The translations under genes and the position numbers were made by a program. The notes under the pieces are model-generated. The model was given only the letters and a program-made list of their open reading frames with translations, was not told where the DNA came from and searched no databases. This document shows positions 43,976 to 51,717 of a stretch of DNA of 64,000 bases, one piece after another. Source of the stretch: Sphingomicrobium sp. XHP0239 (GTDB lineage Bacteria; Pseudomonadota; Alphaproteobacteria; Sphingomonadales; Sphingomonadaceae); contig NZ_CP154608.1 in the NCBI RefSeq assembly GCF_039555325.1, positions 1,240,001 to 1,304,000 on the forward strand, in the 5' to 3' direction. The stretch's first letter is position 1; every line of letters begins with the position of its first letter.

Positions 43976-44680
43976 ATGAATGGAAACCAACTCGTGAGCA
44001 ATATCACCGCACCTGAAGATCACGGCGAATTTACGCCTCTTCTTGGCAAGAGCTTTCTGACGCCGCTTTACGACCGGGCGATCGGTCTGTTCACCCGCGA
44101 ACATCTCTGGCGCCAAAGGATTGTCGAAGAGCTGCACCTTGTCCCCGGCGACCGGGTGATCGATGTTGGCAGCGGAACCGGCACTCTTCTCAAGGCCTTG
44201 ATGACGGATTGTCCGGAAGCGGGTCTGATCGGTGTCGAACCCGACCCGGATGCGCTCGCGCTTGCGCGGCGCAAGTTTGGCGCGGGAGCCGATCTCGTGA
44301 AATGGCACAATGGCTTTCTCGAAAGCCTCAAGCTACCCGCAGGGTGGCAGCCGAACAAGATCGTCAGCAGCCTCGTCCTGCACCAGGTCCCCTTGCGCAA
44401 GAAGCAGACAATTCTGGAAACCATCGAAAGCTTGCTCGTGCCAGGCGGAACCGTGTTGATCTCCGATTATATGAAGCAAGATAACCCACTCATGCGGAGC
44501 CTCTTCCGGGCGACCGTCCAGTCTCTTGACGACATAAGCGACACGCAGCCCAGCGCCGACGGCGAAGTCGAAAAACTGTTCGCCGAAATCTTCACCGAGC
44601 CATGCCTGCTCCAACGGTTCCCGACGGCAACCGGGACGATCTCGCTATGGCGCGGATACAAGAAAGGAATTGCACAATGA
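43976..44680 (+). CDS. Class I SAM-dependent methyltransferase
   Basis: This 234-residue protein has a Rossmann motif I VIDVGSGTGTLLKAL at about residue 60, an acidic loop GVEPDPDALALARRKFG, and the motif IV-region IVSSLVLHQVPL. It resembles UbiE/ArsM-type methyltransferases. No Cys pair typical of ArsM is evident, so the acceptor is unknown. It sits behind an ECF-type promoter and is coupled (ATGA) to a DUF411 copper-related protein, which links it to metal response. Confidence 0.88.
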   Translation: MNGNQLVSNITAPEDHGEFTPLLGKSFLTPLYDRAIGLFTREHLWRQRIVEELHLVPGDRVIDVGSGTGTLLKALMTDCPEAGLIGVEPDPDALALARRKFGAGADLVKWHNGFLESLKLPAGWQPNKIVSSLVLHQVPLRKKQTILETIESLLVPGGTVLISDYMKQDNPLMRSLFRATVQSLDDISDTQPSADGEVEKLFAEIFTEPCLLQRFPTATGTISLWRGYKKGIAQ

Positions 44681-45141
44681 ATTTGAAAAAGCCTTCGCTG
44701 CTCCGGCGATCGATTAGCGGCGCGGCCTTGCTCGTGCTGGCAGCCTGTTCGAACGTGGCTCAGGCAGCGACCTATACGATGTTCCGGGATCCAGGATGTG
44801 GGTGCTGTCTCAACTGGGCAGGCCATGTCGAAGACGGGAGGAACACGAAGGTGGCATCGGTCGACAGCAACGACATGGCGGCGATCAAGACCGCGCGGGG
44901 CGTACCCCAAGAGTTATGGTCATGCCATACGATGGAGGTCGATGGATACATCATCGAAGGTCACGTGCCTGCAGAAGCCGTCGCCAAGCTTTTGCGCGAA
45001 CGGCCCGCCGGCGTTGCCGGCATCGCGGTTCCGGGAATGCCTCTGGGATCGCCCGGCATGGAGGCCGGAAACCGGATCCAGCCTTACGACGTCATCGCCT
45101 TTGGCCCAACCGGACAGAGCGTCTTCGCGTCCTTTCCGTAA
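44677..45141 (+). CDS. DUF411 (copper-associated) periplasmic protein
   Basis: This 154-residue protein has a signal or lipoprotein-like leader (LLVLAACSNVAQAA), then the DUF411 domain: YTMFRDPGCGCCLNWAGHV, WSCHTMEVDGYIIEGHVPA and VPGMPLGSPGMEAG. The CGCC and CHTM residues are probable copper ligands. DUF411 proteins are common in copper resistance clusters. Its ATG overlaps the methyltransferase stop. Confidence 0.9.
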   Translation: MNLKKPSLLRRSISGAALLVLAACSNVAQAATYTMFRDPGCGCCLNWAGHVEDGRNTKVASVDSNDMAAIKTARGVPQELWSCHTMEVDGYIIEGHVPAEAVAKLLRERPAGVAGIAVPGMPLGSPGMEAGNRIQPYDVIAFGPTGQSVFASFP

Positions 45142-45235
45142 GGGGGTGAAGCCACTCCATGCGTCGGCATGAAAGGTTGCAGGCGATGAGGACTAATTGC
45201 GGGAAGCGACACAGAAGCCTGTCGAACTTCTCGCC

Positions 45236-45270
45236 GGGTCCGGGCTGGCTGCCCCCACAGTCCCGGACCC
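45236..45270 (+). terminator. Stem-loop after the DUF411 gene
   Basis: Perfect 9-base arms (GGGTCCGGG and CCCGGACCC) enclose a 17-base loop about 95 bases beyond the DUF411 stop, followed by a weak TTCC tail. It is likely the end of the methyltransferase-DUF411 transcript. Confidence 0.55.
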
Positions 45271-45349
45271 TTCCAATTTGTATGATTGCAGCACGCACGA
45301 AATAGGAGAAATGCGATAGTCAAAAGCTCGGTCAGAAATGCTGGATCTT

Positions 45350-45377
45350 TTTAAGGGGTGAACCTCTGCCCAACGTA
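45350..45377 (+). promoter_or_regulatory. ECF-type promoter before the APC permease
   Basis: TTTAAGGG (45350-45357), a 16-base spacer, CGTA (45374-45377), 51 bases upstream of the TTG start of the permease. It is the fourth copy of the motif, and its position after a terminator-like hairpin fits a separate transcription unit. Confidence 0.7.
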
Positions 45378-45427
45378 CTGCTTGTCGTGATGCTTCTCGG
45401 ACGGGATGACATAGACAGGGGAAAGAC

Positions 45428-46780
45428 TTGCAGACAGATGGCGACGATCAACATAGCGAGAATGCGGGCTCGATAACGTTGCTGGGCGGTGTCGCGATGG
45501 GGACCGGCGTCATGATTGGCGCAGGTATCTTCGCACTGACCGGCCAGATTGCCGAACTGGCTGGACCGTTATTTCCGCTTTCTTTCATAGTCGGCGCGCT
45601 GGTTACCTCGCTTGCCGCCTACAGCTACATCAAGATGTCGAACCGCTGGCCCTCCTCTGGCGGCATCGCGATGATCCTTCAGAAGGCTTACGGACCGGGC
45701 GTCGTTGCAGCATCGGCATCGCTCCTGATGGCGCTGTCGATGGTCATCAACGAAAGCCTGGTCGCTCGGACCTTCGCGACCTATGCCTTACGGCCCTTTG
45801 GGCTCGAAAGCAGCGGCATTCTGGTCTCCGTCGCGGCACTGGCCCTCATCGTTTTCGCCTATTTCGTGAATGCTGCCGGCAACAAATCGGTCAGCGGGTT
45901 TTCGCTCATTATGTCGGCAATCAAGATCGGCGGCATCGCCCTGTTCGCAATTGCGGCGATCTGGGCCACCGGATTTTCAGGCGGTGCCTTCGCAGAGCCG
46001 GTCGCGCTTTCGGGCCTCGACGCGTTGCTCGCTTCGGTCGCTTTCTCGATCCTCGCTTTCAAGGGTTTCACCACCATCACCAACAGCGGCGGCGAAATCA
46101 TCGATCCGCATCGGAATGTCGGCAGAACCATTATCATTTCGATCGCAGTATGCGTGGTCGTCTACCTTCTCGTCGCGGTGGCGGTCGGCGCCAGCCTCAG
46201 CACTTCAGAAATAGCCGAGGCGCGCGATTACTCTCTTGCGGCAGCTGCGCGCCCCGCGCTCGGAGAGCTTGGCTTCTATTTCACAGTCGCAATCGCGATC
46301 GCAGCCACGACCTCGGGTGTCATCGCCAGTGTTTTCGCCGTTTCGCGAATGCTGACGATGCTGACCGAGATGAAGATGATCCCGCATAGCCATTTCGGCA
46401 TGAGCGGACCGATCCGCAGTCACATGCTGGTCTATACCGTAGTGATTGCCGGCACGCTCGCGGTCCTGTTCGATCTGTCGCGGATCGCTTCGCTCGGAGC
46501 ATTTTTCTATCTCGTAATGGACATGCTTGTGCATTGGGGCGTGCTGCGCGGTTTGCGGGAAGAGATCGGTGCGCGTGCCTGGGTGCTATGGTCGGCACTC
46601 GTGGCGGACAGCGTAGTCCTGACAGCTTTTGCCTTCGCCAAGCTCAAAACCGACCCTGCGGTCGTCGCCTATGCGGTCGCAGGCATTGCCGCCGTTTTCA
46701 TCGCCGAATGGTTCTATTTGTCCAGGCGTTCGCAAGCGATGGACTCCGCTTCAGAAAGACCGGCGGAAGAGAGGCGGTGA
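45428..46780 (+). CDS. APC superfamily amino-acid permease-like transporter
   Basis: This 450-residue protein has about twelve membrane spans. It opens with ITLLGGVAMGTGVMIGAGIFALTGQIA, the first-helix motif of APC transporters. The TTG start is preceded by AGGGGAAAGAC and agrees with the promoter position. The substrate is unknown. Placement behind an ECF motif in a copper island suggests that it moves an amino acid, thiol or metal complex used during metal stress. Confidence 0.88.
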   Translation: MQTDGDDQHSENAGSITLLGGVAMGTGVMIGAGIFALTGQIAELAGPLFPLSFIVGALVTSLAAYSYIKMSNRWPSSGGIAMILQKAYGPGVVAASASLLMALSMVINESLVARTFATYALRPFGLESSGILVSVAALALIVFAYFVNAAGNKSVSGFSLIMSAIKIGGIALFAIAAIWATGFSGGAFAEPVALSGLDALLASVAFSILAFKGFTTITNSGGEIIDPHRNVGRTIIISIAVCVVVYLLVAVAVGASLSTSEIAEARDYSLAAAARPALGELGFYFTVAIAIAATTSGVIASVFAVSRMLTMLTEMKMIPHSHFGMSGPIRSHMLVYTVVIAGTLAVLFDLSRIASLGAFFYLVMDMLVHWGVLRGLREEIGARAWVLWSALVADSVVLTAFAFAKLKTDPAVVAYAVAGIAAVFIAEWFYLSRRSQAMDSASERPAEERR

Positions 46781-46880
46781 CCCCGTTAGTAGAACACGAG
46801 CGCAAAGGCAGCGACCAAAAGCCGACGAGGATCGAGGCGCCAAGTTCGCGGATCAAAAGAAATTCAAGACGGAGCATATC

Positions 46881-47642
46881 GTGACGACTAAAACTGCCAC
46901 CGTTTACCGAATGGTCATGCCGGACCACGTTTGTCCGTATGGATTGAAAACGGTTGATTTGCTCAAACGCGAAGGTTTCGAGGTGGACGACCACCATTTG
47001 AAAACGCGCGAGGAGACCGATGCGTTCAAAGAGCACCATGGGGTAGAAACCACCCCCCAAACCTTCATCGGCGGGAAGCGCATCGGAGGTTACGACGATG
47101 TCCGTGAGCATGTCGGCAAGAAAAGAACGCAAGCCGGTGATGACGAGACCAGCTACCAGCCCGTCATTGCCATTTTCGGCGTCGCTTTCCTCCTGGGTCT
47201 GGCAATTAGCTGGTACGTTTTCGACACGATTTTCACGGTGGAAGCGGTCGAATGGTTTGTCAGCCTATCGATGGCCTTGCTCGCGATCCAGAAGTTGCAG
47301 GACGTGCGCAGCTTCTCGACCATGTTCCTCAACTACGATCTGCTGGCGCGACGCTGGGTACGATATGGATTTCTATATCCGTTCGGTGAGGGTTTGGCTG
47401 GAATATTAATGGTCGCGCACGCGCTTCCGATCGTCTCGGTTCCGGTATCGCTGTTCATAGGGACGGTCGGCGCGGTCAGCGTGTTCAAGGCGGTCTACAT
47501 CGACAAGCGCGAGTTGAAATGCGCTTGCGTCGGCGGAAGCAGCAACGTGCCGCTCGGCTTCGTATCGTTGACCGAGAACCTATTCATGATCGGTATGGGT
47601 CTTTGGATGGGTGCCAAGGCCCTGGGTTGGGTCTCGCTATGA
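46881..47642 (+). CDS. Glutaredoxin-like domain fused to a MauE-type membrane domain
   Basis: The GTG at 46881 follows GGAG six bases upstream and gives 253 residues. The N-terminal 80 residues form a monothiol-type glutaredoxin (VMPDHVCPYGLKTVDLLKRE, GVETTPQTFIGGKRIGGYDD) with CPYG at the active site. The rest is a four-span MauE/DoxX-like domain, with a late Cys pair (ELKCACVGGSS) reminiscent of quinone-linked thiol oxidation proteins. It probably handles disulfide or copper thiol redox at the inner membrane. ATGA overlap with the next gene. Confidence 0.85.
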   Translation: MTTKTATVYRMVMPDHVCPYGLKTVDLLKREGFEVDDHHLKTREETDAFKEHHGVETTPQTFIGGKRIGGYDDVREHVGKKRTQAGDDETSYQPVIAIFGVAFLLGLAISWYVFDTIFTVEAVEWFVSLSMALLAIQKLQDVRSFSTMFLNYDLLARRWVRYGFLYPFGEGLAGILMVAHALPIVSVPVSLFIGTVGAVSVFKAVYIDKRELKCACVGGSSNVPLGFVSLTENLFMIGMGLWMGAKALGWVSL

Positions 47643-48055
47643 TTTGGGCACTGCTTCTCGGTTTCGCGCTGTTCGCGATCTCTCTCTACTTCCACATGTT
47701 GATGCTGCGCGGGGCGAAAGCCGTTTCTCCGCCAGGCAAGGACCCACGCCATTTCCGGCTGCTTGCAGGCTCCAGCCTCGTTCTTCTCAGCCATCTGGTC
47801 ATCGCCGGCATATTCGCGGGCGGAATGTATCTCGCTTCCGTCTGGGGCCTTGGCGGGCTCGAGAAGGACGTCATCAACAGCTGGATGGATTATTACTACT
47901 TCGCGCTGATCACGATCTCGACGGTCGGTCTCGGCGATATTCTGCCCGCCGGGCACATGCGCGCCATTTCCGGCATCGCCGCCCTTACCGGGTTCCTGAT
48001 GATCAGTTGCACCGCCCAATATGTCTATCAAACCATGAGCGAAAAGGAGAATTGA
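47639..48055 (+). CDS. Small potassium-channel-like membrane protein
   Basis: This 138-residue protein has three hydrophobic segments: about 1-22, 43-68 and 103-125. Before the last is a pore-loop sequence YYFALITISTVGLGDILPAG, which carries the K+ channel selectivity filter TVGLGD. The family (Ion_trans_2-like) is clear from the filter, although the protein is short and lacks a regulatory domain. Coupled by ATGA to the glutaredoxin-MauE gene and followed one base later by a DUF305 gene, it belongs to a metal-response operon. Confidence 0.78.
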   Translation: MIWALLLGFALFAISLYFHMLMLRGAKAVSPPGKDPRHFRLLAGSSLVLLSHLVIAGIFAGGMYLASVWGLGGLEKDVINSWMDYYYFALITISTVGLGDILPAGHMRAISGIAALTGFLMISCTAQYVYQTMSEKEN

Positions 48056-48056
48056 T

Positions 48057-48590
48057 ATGGCTGAAGCTAGGCACGATGCACACGAAAAAGGTGGAGGGGG
48101 CGGCAACTACTGGCGGTTCATGGCAATGGTATCGACCTCGACCGTGATCATGTTCTTCCTGATGTATGCCAACAGCTTCGACATGGACGACGTTTTCTGG
48201 AGCGAGACGCGCTTCTGGATGATGTTCGTCATGGGCGCGATGATGATGGTGGTCATGCTTCTCTTCATGTGGGGCATGTACAAGGACCGGACCAAGAACT
48301 TCATCATCTTGGGTGTCGGAGCCGTCGTCTTCGCGCTCGCGCTATGGCTCGTACGCAGCCAGACCACGGTGGACGATACCGAATACATGGCCGCGATGAT
48401 CCCGCACCACTCGATCGCGATCATGACTAGCGAGAGGGCGAGCCTGAAGGATCCGCGGGTTCGCGAACTCGCGCAGGCCATCATCGTCGCGCAGCGGCGC
48501 GAGATCGCCGAGATGAAATATCTCATCCAGGACATCGAGGAAAACGGTCCGCGCACCGAAGAACGCCTGCCCGAGGAGATGCAGCAATGA
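48057..48590 (+). CDS. DUF305 protein with N-terminal membrane spans
   Basis: This 177-residue protein has three predicted spans (FMAMVSTSTVIMFFLMYAN, MFVMGAMMMVVMLLFMWGM, NFIILGVGAVVFALALWL), then a DUF305 helical domain with the conserved MIPHHSIAIMTSERA and IIVAQRREIAEMKYL. The HH pair and Met residues can bind copper. The family is frequent in copper-resistance clusters. The stop overlaps the next ATG. Confidence 0.88.
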   Translation: MAEARHDAHEKGGGGGNYWRFMAMVSTSTVIMFFLMYANSFDMDDVFWSETRFWMMFVMGAMMMVVMLLFMWGMYKDRTKNFIILGVGAVVFALALWLVRSQTTVDDTEYMAAMIPHHSIAIMTSERASLKDPRVRELAQAIIVAQRREIAEMKYLIQDIEENGPRTEERLPEEMQQ

Positions 48591-49075
48591 ACAAGATCGC
48601 AATCCTGACGCTTGCAGCCCTCCCTCTGGCGGCCTGCAACACCAATTCCGCGGTCGGCAATGATCGCGAAGCACAGCTCGATCCCCCGGCAACTGCGGCG
48701 CCGATAGAGAGTGCTGCGAGCGCTCTTGCCAACCTCAGCCCGGGCCTCATGCTGCCCGAGACCATGAGCGACGCGGACCTCGCCACGCTGGGAGTGGAGA
48801 ACACGTGTCAGTTTCGCCTGACTGAGGTCGCGTTTCCGTCGTTCGTCTACGACAACAGCGGTGGCGGCGCGATCAAGATCAACGGCAAGCTGATCCCTGT
48901 CACAGCAAGCGCCTCGGGTGAGTATGCGAATGGTGAGCTTCGTATCCGCACGCGCCTTCTCGATGACGAAGGAGACGCGGGCCTGCAGATGCAGGAACTC
49001 ATCGTCGCCGGACCTCGGATGAAGGACGAGTTCGGGTTCTGGGGGTACACGACCTGCGGCAACAGCGAGGCGTGA
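48587..49075 (+). CDS. Hypothetical lipoprotein
   Basis: This 162-residue protein has a lipoprotein signal (LTLAALPLAAC) and a strand-rich periplasmic domain containing NTCQFRLTEVAFPSFVYDNS and MQELIVAGPRMKDEFGFWGY, with a C-terminal Cys. No family is recognised. It shares a four-base overlap with the DUF305 gene and ends the four-gene operon before a strong hairpin. Confidence 0.75.
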   Translation: MNKIAILTLAALPLAACNTNSAVGNDREAQLDPPATAAPIESAASALANLSPGLMLPETMSDADLATLGVENTCQFRLTEVAFPSFVYDNSGGGAIKINGKLIPVTASASGEYANGELRIRTRLLDDEGDAGLQMQELIVAGPRMKDEFGFWGYTTCGNSEA

Positions 49076-49083
49076 ACACGAGC

Positions 49084-49115
49084 GAGCGGGCGCCAGCGTG
49101 CGTCGGCGCCCGCTC
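49084..49115 (+). terminator. Strong stem-loop after the lipoprotein gene
   Basis: Perfect 11-base arms (GAGCGGGCGCC and its complement) flank a 10-base loop nine bases after the stop. There is no T-run, but the hairpin is strong enough to end or stabilise the operon transcript. Confidence 0.6.
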
Positions 49116-49168
49116 CATGATCACGACGGGCCCGGCACGCGCGGCCAGATTCATAATGAGGTACGACA

Positions 49169-49888
49169 GTGGCAGCTGAGCCTGTGACCGATGCAGCACC
49201 CATTGCGGTCTTCGGTGCCGGAGGAAAGACCGGTACGGAAATACTGCGCCATGCGGTTCGCAAGGGCATCGCGGTTCGAGCGTTCGAGCACACCTTGCCC
49301 GAACCATCGGACCGGGTCGATAACGTCGAGTACTTCCAATGCGATGTACTCAATGACGACTTCAGCAGCGAGCTCGAAGGTTGCCGTGCTGTTATTTCCG
49401 CACTCGGTATAGGGTTTAGTCCATCGACGGCGATCGATCCGCCTCCGCTTTACACGGAGGGAACCCGCAGGCTGGTGGAAGCGATGTCGGCAACCGGCAT
49501 TTCCCGGATCGTCGTGATATCGGCAGCGTTCGTAGAGGCGCAGCCCAGCGTTCCTGCATGGTTCGAGCTCACAGCAAGACCAGCCTTGCACAAAATTCTC
49601 GCACAGATGCGCGCAATGGAAGATCTTCTGGAGCGCGCGAAAGGCCTGGAATGGACGGCTGCGCGACCGGGCTGGCTCCTGGACGAACCCTATACCGGTG
49701 AAGCCGTCATTTCCGACGAGCGCCTTGCCGAAGGTTGCTTTCGCTGCCGGCACGCGGATCTTGCGGCATCGATGCTCGAATTCGTCTGCGAGAACACCTG
49801 GGTCAACGCCAAGCCCGCAATAGCCCGCCCAGAAGAAGACCGCTTCGAAAGCATGACAGCGCTGAAAGCCGAACTGGGAATCGACTGA
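49169..49888 (+). CDS. NAD(P)-binding (NmrA/SDR-like) oxidoreductase
   Basis: This 239-residue protein starts at GTG. It has an atypical SDR Rossmann motif (IAVFGAGGKTGTEILRHAV), FQCDVLNDDFSSELEGCRAVISALG, and a later RPGWLLDEPYTG segment, as in NAD(P)-binding NmrA-like proteins. No Tyr-xxx-Lys catalytic pair is obvious, so it may be a sensor or reductase. It lies between the DUF305 operon and the Cus pump genes. Confidence 0.82.
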   Translation: MAAEPVTDAAPIAVFGAGGKTGTEILRHAVRKGIAVRAFEHTLPEPSDRVDNVEYFQCDVLNDDFSSELEGCRAVISALGIGFSPSTAIDPPPLYTEGTRRLVEAMSATGISRIVVISAAFVEAQPSVPAWFELTARPALHKILAQMRAMEDLLERAKGLEWTAARPGWLLDEPYTGEAVISDERLAEGCFRCRHADLAASMLEFVCENTWVNAKPAIARPEEDRFESMTALKAELGID

Positions 49889-49900
49889 GGAGGAGGCGGC

Positions 49901-49999
49901 ATGTTCGAGACACGTACGGCGACAATCGGGAGGGGTCACGATAATTTTGAGACTCTCCGCAGGCTGCATGACCTTGTCTTAAAAGCGGCAAAGCTCTAG
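49901..49999 (+). CDS. Tiny ORF with a perfect ribosome site
   Basis: This 32-residue ORF (FETRTATIGRGHDNFETLRR and LHDLVLKAAKL) is preceded by AGGAGG four bases before its ATG. Its stop directly precedes the GTG region of the next gene. It could be a leader peptide or the stub of a lost gene. No similarity is recognised. Confidence 0.3.
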   Translation: MFETRTATIGRGHDNFETLRRLHDLVLKAAKL

Positions 50000-50008
50000 G
50001 TGAGTGTG

Positions 50009-50365
50009 ATGCGAGCCTTGCGTACCCTAGGACTGTTATTGATCGCCTGCGGGCTATTCGTCCAGTCGGCCGCGCATGCTTCTGCTCTTCCTCAGGTCGT
50101 CGACGCAGGCGATCCGGCCTGCGCAGAGATGGAAACGATGGCGGGCGCGACTTCCACGGAAGATGACGGCAGCGCACCTTGCAAGAACCTTCGGCTGGAT
50201 TGTCTGGTGGCGCTCGGGTGCATTGCGCCGCTCGCTCCCGGCGCTGATGCGACCCTTTCCGAAGACTTACCGGCGCAGGCTGCTCAATTCAGCGGTTTGA
50301 TCTCCAATTCGCTCGCCGCCCTAAGGCTGGGGCCAGAACCGCCACCTCCGCAATTTCCGGCATGA
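50009..50365 (+). CDS. Small secreted Cys-containing protein before the Cus operon
   Basis: This 118-residue protein (ATG at 50009; a GTG three codons earlier is possible) has a signal peptide (LGLLLIACGLFVQSAAHASA), a central stretch with several Cys (DPACAEMETM, APCKNLRLDCLVALGC), and a C-terminal Pro-rich end LGPEPPPPQ. Similar short proteins are found just upstream of CusC genes and may handle copper in the periplasm. I do not recognise a named family with certainty. Confidence 0.65.
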   Translation: MRALRTLGLLLIACGLFVQSAAHASALPQVVDAGDPACAEMETMAGATSTEDDGSAPCKNLRLDCLVALGCIAPLAPGADATLSEDLPAQAAQFSGLISNSLAALRLGPEPPPPQFPA

Positions 50366-50370
50366 CCCGC

Positions 50371-50480
50371 GTGCAGGCTTAAGCCTGCGCGCTCCTGCCT
50401 CTGGATGAACGGCCTGCGCTCGACGCGGGCCGGTGATCCGGAACGCGTGTTTGACGCGCTCCTTTTGCGGAATGAACAAT
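50371..50480 (+). promoter_or_regulatory. Structured leader upstream of the TolC-like gene
   Basis: This interval has a perfect 16-base palindrome (GCAGGCTT/AAGCCTGC at 50373-50388), then CGGCC-T-GCG pairing with CGC-G-GGCCG around 50410-50432, then a repeated GCGCTCC. Such a stacked leader before an efflux operon suggests transcriptional or translational control. Confidence 0.35.
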
Positions 50481-50481
50481 C

Positions 50482-51717
50482 ATGAAACGAGTATGCTGGA
50501 CCGCGCTTCCGGTCCTGCTGGCCATTGCGCCGGCAAGTAATGCCCAGTCGGTGGGCTATGAAGAAGCTTTGCGAGCAGCGGCTAGCGACCAGCCGCAGGT
50601 TCGAACAAGCGAGCTGCGACTGGACGCCCGGCGCGAGATCGCCGACGCTGCCGATGAACTGCCTGACCCGCGCCTTCGCGCGGGCATCCAGAACCTGCCG
50701 GTAAGCGGGCCGGCCGCGTTTGATCTGGGTCGCCAGCTTCCCACGCAGATCCAAGTCGGAATCGAACAGGAGATTCCCAATCTCGCAAAGCGCAGGGCCC
50801 GGTCTGGAATGGCGGACGCCGACATCGACTTTGCCGCAGCACAGTTGATTCAAACCCGTTACAGGGTGTGCGTCAACGCAGGAAAGGCATGGATCTCGTT
50901 GGCTTACGCCCAACGGGCTCTGACCGTGGCCGACGATGCGCTTGCTGAAATCGGGGGGCTCGTGCCACTCGCGCGCAGTTCTGTAGCCGCCGGTTCGGCC
51001 AGACCCGCCGAAAGTCTCGAAATACGCCGTGCCGTGCTCGAGGTCGAAGATATGCGGACCAAGATTGAAGCCGACCGAGAGGCCGCGCAAGCCATGCTGT
51101 CGCGCTATACCGCTCTGACGAACGCTATCGCGACCGGAACCACGCCTTCGCCCGATCTCGATCCCGAAGGTTTGCGGGCAAGTTTGCAAAGCAATCCGGA
51201 ACTTGTCGTGGCGCTTGCGCAGGTTCGTCAAGCGGAAGCGCGAAGTGATCTTGCCCGATCGGAAAGGCGTCCGGATTTCGGCGTCAATGTGAGCTATGGA
51301 AGGCGCGATCCCGACTTTGGCGATGTCGTCTCGGTGATGGGTTCGATCACGCTCCCGATTTTCGCCGACCGGCGCCAAAACCCGCGTGTAGCCGCCGCCG
51401 ACGCCGAGGCGGCGGCGGCGCAGTCGGCCAGAGCAGACCGGCTCCGTGAACTCGAAGCCCAGTTCGAGACCGATCTCGCCGCATGGCGCAGCGCTTATCG
51501 ACAATGGCAGCGCGCGACGGACGAACTGCTCCCTCTTGCCGAAAGCCGCGTGGACCTCGAACGCGCGAGCTTTGCCGCAGGCCGCGCGGATCTGCTCGAC
51601 ATCATCGACGCCATCAAAACGCTCGCCATGCTGCGGGTGGAAATTCTGCAACGCGAAGAGGCGTCCGTCGAGGCCGCCGCGAACCTGCGACTGACTTATG
51701 GGGAGTATGGCCGATGA
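50482..51717 (+). CDS. TolC-family outer-membrane channel (CusC/CzcC-like)
   Basis: This 411-residue protein has a signal peptide (LPVLLAIAPASNAQS) and two outer-membrane efflux repeats, with long helices (LRLDARREIADAADELPDPR, EAAAAQSARADRLRELEAQF) and strand-rich ends. It forms the outer-membrane exit of the tripartite heavy-metal pump encoded by the next two genes. Its stop overlaps the adaptor start by four bases. Confidence 0.9.
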   Translation: MKRVCWTALPVLLAIAPASNAQSVGYEEALRAAASDQPQVRTSELRLDARREIADAADELPDPRLRAGIQNLPVSGPAAFDLGRQLPTQIQVGIEQEIPNLAKRRARSGMADADIDFAAAQLIQTRYRVCVNAGKAWISLAYAQRALTVADDALAEIGGLVPLARSSVAAGSARPAESLEIRRAVLEVEDMRTKIEADREAAQAMLSRYTALTNAIATGTTPSPDLDPEGLRASLQSNPELVVALAQVRQAEARSDLARSERRPDFGVNVSYGRRDPDFGDVVSVMGSITLPIFADRRQNPRVAAADAEAAAAQSARADRLRELEAQFETDLAAWRSAYRQWQRATDELLPLAESRVDLERASFAAGRADLLDIIDAIKTLAMLRVEILQREEASVEAAANLRLTYGEYGR

